From contig NC_049990.1 in assembly GCF_000003815.2 (NCBI RefSeq), positions 10,315,995-10,379,994 of the forward strand: a stretch of DNA of 64,000 bases, written 5' to 3'. Of this stretch, positions 60,001 to 64,000 are shown one piece after another; positions within the stretch are counted from its first letter, which is position 1; every line of letters begins with the position of its first letter. The notes under the pieces were generated by a model. It saw nothing but the letters and a program-made list of their open reading frames with translations. It had not been told where the DNA came from and did no database searches. Position numbers and translations under genes: made by a program. Origin of the DNA: Branchiostoma floridae. Its lineage: Eukaryota; Chordata; Leptocardii; Amphioxiformes; Branchiostomatidae.

Positions 60001-63000
60001 CCGAGCGCTGTGAAGGGAAAAACAGGAACTCGGAGGCCAAGAAGTAATTGAATGGTCAATGCGTCTTTGCTGGCTTTGTATGATATCTTGAATGTTACAT
60101 GTAGCATGCAATGTGGCATGGAAAAGGAATTGCATTCTGAGGAGATAGATCTTGGGCAGTGTTATACATCCCAACTTTCTTTGCACGCACTTACACAGAA
60201 TGATAAGAAGAAAATGTCACATGGAGATTGACTAGCAAAATTTTGTGTCAATTTTGAGAAAATAAAAGAGTTTTCATCCAGAAATAGCTGCATTTGTCAA
60301 TGATCACTTCAGAAAAATTGGAAATAGTTCTTTCTCTGAACATCTAGTCACAGCTTTTCTTGGAATCTTATTGATGATTAAAATTTGTTCTTGAATATTG
60401 CAAGACATATTTTTTGACAGTATGTGCATGAAAAATTTGGAACCAAGAAAAGGCATTTTTGGCAGTGCATTACAGTATCCATAGTTCTATCTTAAGTTCT
60501 ATCATTAAAAAAGTGATGACATCTTCATTTACCATAGCTTTTTAATATAGGATTTGAGTTCTTACTGCTATTCCTTATATGGTATAATTATGATATGTCA
60601 GATATATCTGTTACTGTAAGTCTAAATTTAATATGGCCACAGAAGCCCTCTTTTTTTCATTTCCCAGAAAATCATGACCATCCGTCAACACATGCTTGAG
60701 TTATTCCCATCCAATGTTTGAAAGGAAATGAGCGCCTACAGTCCAAACTTACAGCACTTACTCTCTGCCCCAAGAGCCAATTAAAACTAAAAACAACCAA
60801 CCACAGCAGGTCCAGAACACAAGATATCAAAAATGGAAGTTCCACCGCAATACCTTAGCAAGCTGCTGGGGTACCCATTATCAAACTTGACCTTTGTTTT
60901 TTTTTCCCCTACCCATCGATTGAATATCATTAAGATCCATCCAAGGCTTCTCGAGTTATGCTGTCAACACACAGGCAGACAAACATGCTCAAAACATAAC
61001 AATTAACATAATAATTATAGGACCTCGTACTTATCATGAGAACGATGTAGTGTGTTTACTTGTACCCTGTGGTACTGATCTTCTAATGGGAGGCCATGTC
61101 CGTGAGGGCTGTGTCAATATAAAAGCTTGCCCTTCAAAACTCCTATTGATCAAAGGACACAACCATCCTGGAGGTCAAGGTCTTGGGCACTTCAGTCAGA
61201 TATTCATGGCTGTGTTTCAAATGGAGTGTTCTCTAGTGTTTCATGGTTTCCCTCATTTTGGTTATGAGCATAGACTGCTATCAAGATTTCTAACTCTAAT
61301 TTTATTGCTGCATGTGATTCTCTGAAACAGTTGATTATACATTTTTAGGCCTGTCTACATTGTACAGTAATTGGTTACTATTATCTTTTAAATGTGCCAT
61401 TTATATTCCTTATCATATTGAGTTTGGTCTGGTTGAACCTGGAAGAGACAGATATATCAATTCACACATGTTAGTGTCATAATAAACTTGTCAAACATAA
61501 TGATTTTGACTTTCACCTATGCAAATTTACCCAGAATTTTCAAGCTCAAACCATCCTGTCTTTATGTGTGGGTTGCATTCAGCACTAGGGACAGGCATGT
61601 TTCTATGTGTAGGTAGAGTTCAGCACCAAGGGCAGAACTGTTAACCATGTCTGGATAGTTTTCAGCCCCAAGGACTGGCCTATTTCTCTGTGTGAGTAAT
61701 GTTCAGCACAGGGCTCTAGCCAGCTCGAATTTTTTTTCCGTCAGCCAATTCCAATCGTCGTGAAAACCGCGAAAATTAATTTTCCCTATGACACTACAAA
61801 GTAGCAAATATTGCCATTGATACCTTGAAAAACGGGTTTTGATGAGATTAACGTATGCAAAAGAGCGCCGACACACATTGTCAACAAGCATAACAATAGC
61901 AAAACAAACAGTGCGTGGCTTTTACGGCCGTGGACGGCGTCCTCAAGCCGCCTGTAGCTTCCACCAAGGATTTTTGTCTGTCAAGGTTGACGGATTGGTT
62001 TTAAATTTTTTCCGTCACACGCAGCACATTTCCGTCAACTGACGGAAAAACGGACGCTGGCTAGAGCCCTGGTTCAGCACCAGGGACAAGCCTGTTTATA
62101 TGTGTGGGTAATATTTATCACCAGGGACAGGCCTATCTCTATATGTAGATAGAGTTCAGCACCAAGGAGAGAGCTGTAATTCATGTGTGGATAGTTTTCA
62201 GCACAGGGACAGAACTGTTAACTGTGTGTGGATAGAGTTCAGCACAAAGGACAGAACTGTTTCCATGTGTGGATAGATTTCAGCACCAAGGACAGGTTTA
62301 TTTCTATGTGTGGTTAGTGTTCAACACCAAGTACGGGACTGTTCCTTGTGTGGACAGTGTTCAGCACCAAGGGTAGGCCTGTTCCTGTATTTGTATGTTA
62401 GCACACTGGAAGGTAGATCTAGGAAAATTTATACTAAAGAATTGAAGATATGAAAGATATGAAAGTATTAGTCACATAATATTGACATGTTGTAATTGTA
62501 TTTGTTATTCTAAAATGATGACAGAATGACTCCGTAGTGTAATGTGTACCATTATAATCCATGACATATTATGCAGAATCATGACTCATACATGTTTGTA
62601 ATGGTACATATCATCAATGCCACAGATGACTGTGTTTAGTTTAAACATGCTGACTGTATTATCTTGAAAGTTCATCTGTGTTGGTAGAAGTCATTCTTGA
62701 AATGTGGATTGTTCATTCCTTGACAAAGACTGATACTGTGCAGTCAAAAATTTGGGTGAGTCCAATTTTGGTGTTGGAAATTACAGTTCAACTATTTCAA
62801 GAATGCTGACTGTATGTTGTATTGTCCACAGTTATGTGAGGACTGTGGGGAGCTCTACTGCACAGCCTGCTTTGCTCAGTTCCACATGAAGGGGGCACTG
62901 CGCAATCATAATGCCATCCCTTATAAGGTAAGAATGGAGGCTTTTGACCTAGCACTTTGAGCTTGAATGTACAATACCAGGGTTGTAGCTGCTGTATTTT

Positions 63001-63550
63001 AGCATATGAGGGTGGAGGTGGGTATCATGTTATTATTTGTGCCCATAGGCATTGCACCAAATTCAGTATGATTGTTCTTATTTCCAAGTACATTGTAGCC
63101 TAAAGATACATGTGCTTTGCTAATATTTGTTTTTTTTTTGCTCTCCAAACTGACAAAAATTCATTTAATGACATGTGATCCGAAAAACAAAGTCACCCCA
63201 TGGATACCCTTAGAATGCCAACTTTTTAAGTTACATTTTGAAAATCTCCCACACCATCCCCTGATTGGTTGAAAAGGAACCAATCAGGGGATGGTGTGGA
63301 AGTGGGAGATTTTCAAAATTGTACCATTGTCATCAAATAGAATCCTTGCTAGAGCACTGAATGCACTGGATTTAATAGTATGGGACTCTTAAGAAGGTCC
63401 CAAATTCCCTCAGCTGCATTTTTGTTATTGATGCTAGTAGCATCCTGCATATGATGTTAATCTTAATCAAACTTTGTTTGTTGTTACCATTTTTCTTCTT
63501 ATCCAGGAGGGGAGCAGCCCATCATCAGGGTCCCAGAGTGCCAGGAAGAT
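42033..63550 (+). CDS. ZBBX: ZBBX-like B-box zinc finger protein, N-terminal part, continues beyond the window
   Basis: Coding exons 42033-42106 (ATG 42033; exon starts 42006), 43992-44105, 46202-46289, 46892-46931, 51806-51927, 62832-62927 and 63507-63550 join in phase, giving 192 residues before the window edge. After MYSGAPGFSFTPSSK comes a coiled coil (about 26-62: LQLEVDNQQMEARLHQLK, MRMEKEERE), then IWQSGKKGSLTTHAQD, KPRKLKVLKDEP and a B-box: C136-x2-C139-x8-C148-x2-C151-x4-C156-x2-C159-x4-H164-x7-H172 (CGQCEAKKAVL then LCEDCGELYCTACFAQFH). This order and the MEKEERE...SG...KLKVLK spacing match vertebrate ZBBX, a poorly studied protein linked to ciliated cells. The B-box is divided between exons 51806-51927 and 62832-62927, with a 10.9 kb intron between. 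The small exon 46892-46931 is the least certain, but only its chosen frame avoids stops. Confidence 0.85.
42649..43282. mobile_element. Foldback element with GCGCGTGAAAA repeats
   Basis: The ends CAGAGACTGGGG and (inverted) CAGTCTCTGGGG are followed inward on both sides by several copies of TGCGCGTGAAAA. The centre has two diverged copies of 'tatgcaaat...ttcccaagggat' about 340 bp apart. It lies in the first coding intron of the ZBBX-like gene. Internal frames are not genes. Confidence 0.75.
43657..43874. mobile_element. MITE, TACTGTAAATG family, copy A
   Basis: 218 bp with ends TACTGTAAATGCAGAAATG and inverted CATTTACAGTA, internal repeats of TTCGCGGT/ACCGCGAA, and a probable TA target duplication. 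It lies about 120 bp upstream of the exon 43992-44105. Confidence 0.9.
44123..44487. mobile_element. hAT-like element with GGTGCACCC motifs and perfect 8-bp target duplication
   Basis: Ends CAGGGCCGGAAAT and ATTTCGAGCCCTG are flanked by CATTTAAC at 44115-44122 and 44488-44495. Inner inverted motifs GGGTGCAC/GTGCACCC lie on both sides. It is 365 bp long with no transposase. It starts 17 bp after the donor of the exon ending at 44105. Confidence 0.92.
44496..46201. other. Rest of a ZBBX intron, with a GC-richer block at 45430-46070
   Basis: The left part is AT-rich and featureless. The block 45430-46070 is clearly richer in GC and has little simple repeat, unlike the rest of the intron, but no exon or known element was found in it. 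Confidence 0.45.
47635..47846. mobile_element. MITE, TACTGTAAATG family, copy B
   Basis: 212 bp, the same ends and same order of internal segments as copy A (TTCGCGGT..., 'cttaaaaccac', 'gaaaagtcct', 'aaattaaatccccgcgaact'). Confidence 0.9.
48850..48908. repeat. Relic of the TACTGTAAATG MITE
   Basis: 'aaaaccactgggaaaatttc' followed by CATTTACAGTA resembles the right end of the family. Only the end remains. Confidence 0.45.
49354..50220. mobile_element. Pogo/Tigger-like relic
   Basis: The left end CAGTAGACGCCAGTTAATTG directly follows TA, and near copies of 'gttaattgcac'/'gttaactgcac' follow within 60 bp. Similar CAGTAGA-type ends with 'aattgcac' motifs are usual in pogo/Tigger elements. The right part (to about 50220) has related 'gcaattccgcggtgtgttcc' text but no clean terminal repeat. 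A minus-strand frame, 49924-49739, starts MAGKCRRTFNLTH and contains KKFKIAVESC, weakly like a pogo transposase N-terminus. Confidence 0.5.
51960..53640. repeat. Repeat region: dispersed element plus ~243-bp tandem units rich in octamer motifs
   Basis: From about 51980 to 52740 there is a dispersed family (gccagaatggctaaggttat, ctcgagaagccttggatgga, ccccctagcggcttg). From about 52780 to 53420, units with 'gatttttggtatgtagatag' recur near 52784, 53029 and 53268, with a weaker one at about 53550. Each unit carries ATGCAAAT and ATTTGCAT next to 'ttaattat'/'ataattaa'. Confidence 0.85.
54340..54838. repeat. ~125-bp tandem array, left part
   Basis: Four units with 'tattttgttccacatgatta', 'tgcaagtcgtaaagttgatc' and 'tatccatttgatagag...gaattc'. 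Unit spacing is about 125-132 bp. It continues after the insertion at 54839-55436. Confidence 0.93.
54839..55436 (-). mobile_element. tRNA-derived SINE-like insertion in the 125-bp array
   Basis: About 600 bp interrupts the array between two units. It contains a minus-strand tRNA-like segment (55284-55215) and A/T-rich tracts downstream of it, and a perfect 13-bp-stem hairpin GCATTTTGCGACT/AGTCGCAAAATGC near 55404-55432 at its right edge. Confidence 0.6.
55215..55284 (-). tRNA. tRNA-like sequence, pseudogene or SINE head
   Basis: The minus strand has an A box (TGGCGCAGTGGTTAAGG), an anticodon-type stem GGTTTA/TAAACC, and a perfect B box with T-arm CCCGG-TTCGAAT-CCGGG. The acceptor stem does not pair (TTCGCAC against GGTAGAT) and the base before the possible CAT anticodon is not T. 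A working tRNA is therefore unlikely. Confidence 0.6.
55437..56040. repeat. ~125-bp tandem array, right part
   Basis: Five further units of the array at about 55468, 55604, 55725, 55851 and 55978, with the same motifs and variable A-runs between units. Confidence 0.93.
57240..57758. other. Assembly gap
   Basis: A run of N. Open frames reported across it on both strands have no meaning. The left flank has GC-rich 'gccaggcgccgcggaccaat'. Confidence 1.
57850..58020. repeat. Degraded TACTGTAAATG-family MITE
   Basis: 'ggtgaacttaaaaccactgt', 'acttaaaaccactgtaaata' and 'ctaccacgaaattaaatgtc' follow the family order, but the ends are lost. Confidence 0.65.
58021..60680. other. Part of the large ZBBX intron
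   Basis: AT-rich with no recognised exon or repeat. A GC-richer patch at about 59810-60070 resembles the other intronic GC-rich blocks in texture only. Confidence 0.5.
60690..61010. repeat. Inverted copy of the 52408-type dispersed repeat
   Basis: Reverse complement of 52408-52740: 'aaggcttctcgagttatgct', 'taccttagcaagctgctggg', 'ttatcaaacttgaccttt' and 'tctctgccccaagagcc' appear in mirrored order. Confidence 0.85.
61560..62390. repeat. Minisatellite with 'gttcagcaccaagga' units, split by a MITE
   Basis: Degenerate units of about 45-50 bp of the form 'tgtgtggatagtgttcagca ccaaggacaggcctgtttc'. The array is interrupted at 61709-62071 by a separate element. Confidence 0.9.
61709..62071. mobile_element. 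363-bp hAT-like MITE with perfect 8-bp target duplication
   Basis: Ends CAGGGCTCTAGCCAGC and GCTGGCTAGAGCCCTG are perfect inverted repeats, flanked by GTTCAGCA at 61701-61708 and 62072-62079. The interior has inverted 'ccgtcag'/'ctgacgg' motifs. No transposase is present. Confidence 0.93.
63236..63319. repeat. 84-bp near-perfect hairpin in a ZBBX intron
   Basis: TTTTGAAAATCTCCCAC and ACCATCCCCTGATTGGTT pair with AACCAATCAGGGGATGGT and GTGGGAGATTTTCAAAA around a 7-base loop, with one small bulge. It is transcribed in the sense of the ZBBX-like gene. Confidence 0.85.
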
Positions 63551-64000
63551 GTATGTAGAAATGTTACATCATATTCTTGGTTCTTGGATTTTTGCATGAA
63601 ATTAATTTAGTAGGCAGGCAAAAATATAGATAAGATAAAAGAAAAAGGACATGTGAATCCCACCAGGCTGGTTAGTATTCAAAACAACAGGTAATAAAAA
63701 AACTTGTAACTCATTGATAAGTGAAAAAAACTGTAACAGCTAGAGGAAAAGATGTTTCTTCAAGTTTTGGGGTCATTTTGGGTTGCTTTACATCCAGAGA
63801 GGTGCTATCTTTGCAGAAAGTCAGAAAAAAAAGTTGTGGCAAATCCAAGAACCAAGAAATAAAAGTCTAGCGACATTTGAAATAAAATAATATTATATAA
63901 GAAGATGAATTTTCATGCTGAACAAGAATAATTGCATGTACATGTACAACATATGTAGCTAAGAATGTGTTGTTCAATGTGTAGTTATATTGCAAATGAC
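63551..64000. other. Intron of the ZBBX-like gene at the window edge
   Basis: It follows the donor after 63550. I see no further exon before the window ends. Confidence 0.6.

Overview
This is a eukaryotic window: intron-rich genes, long introns full of small non-autonomous transposons and tandem arrays, and an assembly gap at 57240-57758. The proteins are clearly animal, and repeat content, moderate intron size and frequent TACATGTA-type palindromes fit an invertebrate deuterostome, most likely a lancelet (Branchiostoma). The species is an inference. Almost all open frames of 60-100 codons are chance or repeat frames; the real coding sequence lies in short spliced exons that I joined by phase and protein-family similarity.

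Four protein genes are present. (1) 32-6984 (+): the last seven exons in view of a DOCK9/10/11 (zizimin) Rac/Cdc42 exchange factor, ending in the family C-terminus. (2) 10455-33698 (-): a complete ABCC4 (MRP4) exporter in 26 coding exons, 1347 residues, tail-to-tail with DOCK. (3) 36027-38624 (-): a five-exon TCTP/TPT1-family gene whose TCTP domain is preceded by about 80 extra residues that begin with a signal peptide. (4) about 40150 to beyond 64000 (+): a ZBBX-like gene (coiled coil plus B-box zinc finger); its B-box is split by a 10.9 kb intron, and it runs off the right edge.

Layout: DOCK 3' end and probable long 3' UTR (0-10 kb); ABCC4 NBD2, TMD2, linker, NBD1 and TMD1 in reverse order (10.4-33.7 kb), with a mariner-type element in its last intron, a nested foldback carrying LINE debris at 13.4-14.5 kb, and a 163-bp satellite plus a duplicated promoter-like block at 22.6-24.7 kb; ABCC4 upstream region with a CRE; the TCTP-like gene (36-38.7 kb); the ZBBX promoter region (39-40.3 kb); then ZBBX exons scattered among MITEs, hAT-like elements with perfect 8-bp target duplications, a pogo-like relic, octamer-rich tandem repeats, a 125-bp array broken by a tRNA-derived insertion, and a minisatellite carrying an inserted MITE.

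The genes do not form an obvious pathway. The most unusual items are the signal-peptide-bearing TCTP, a DOCK exon whose 5' half and acceptor are present three times in tandem, a GC-AG intron inside the ABCC4 Walker A motif, and the nested repeat structures.
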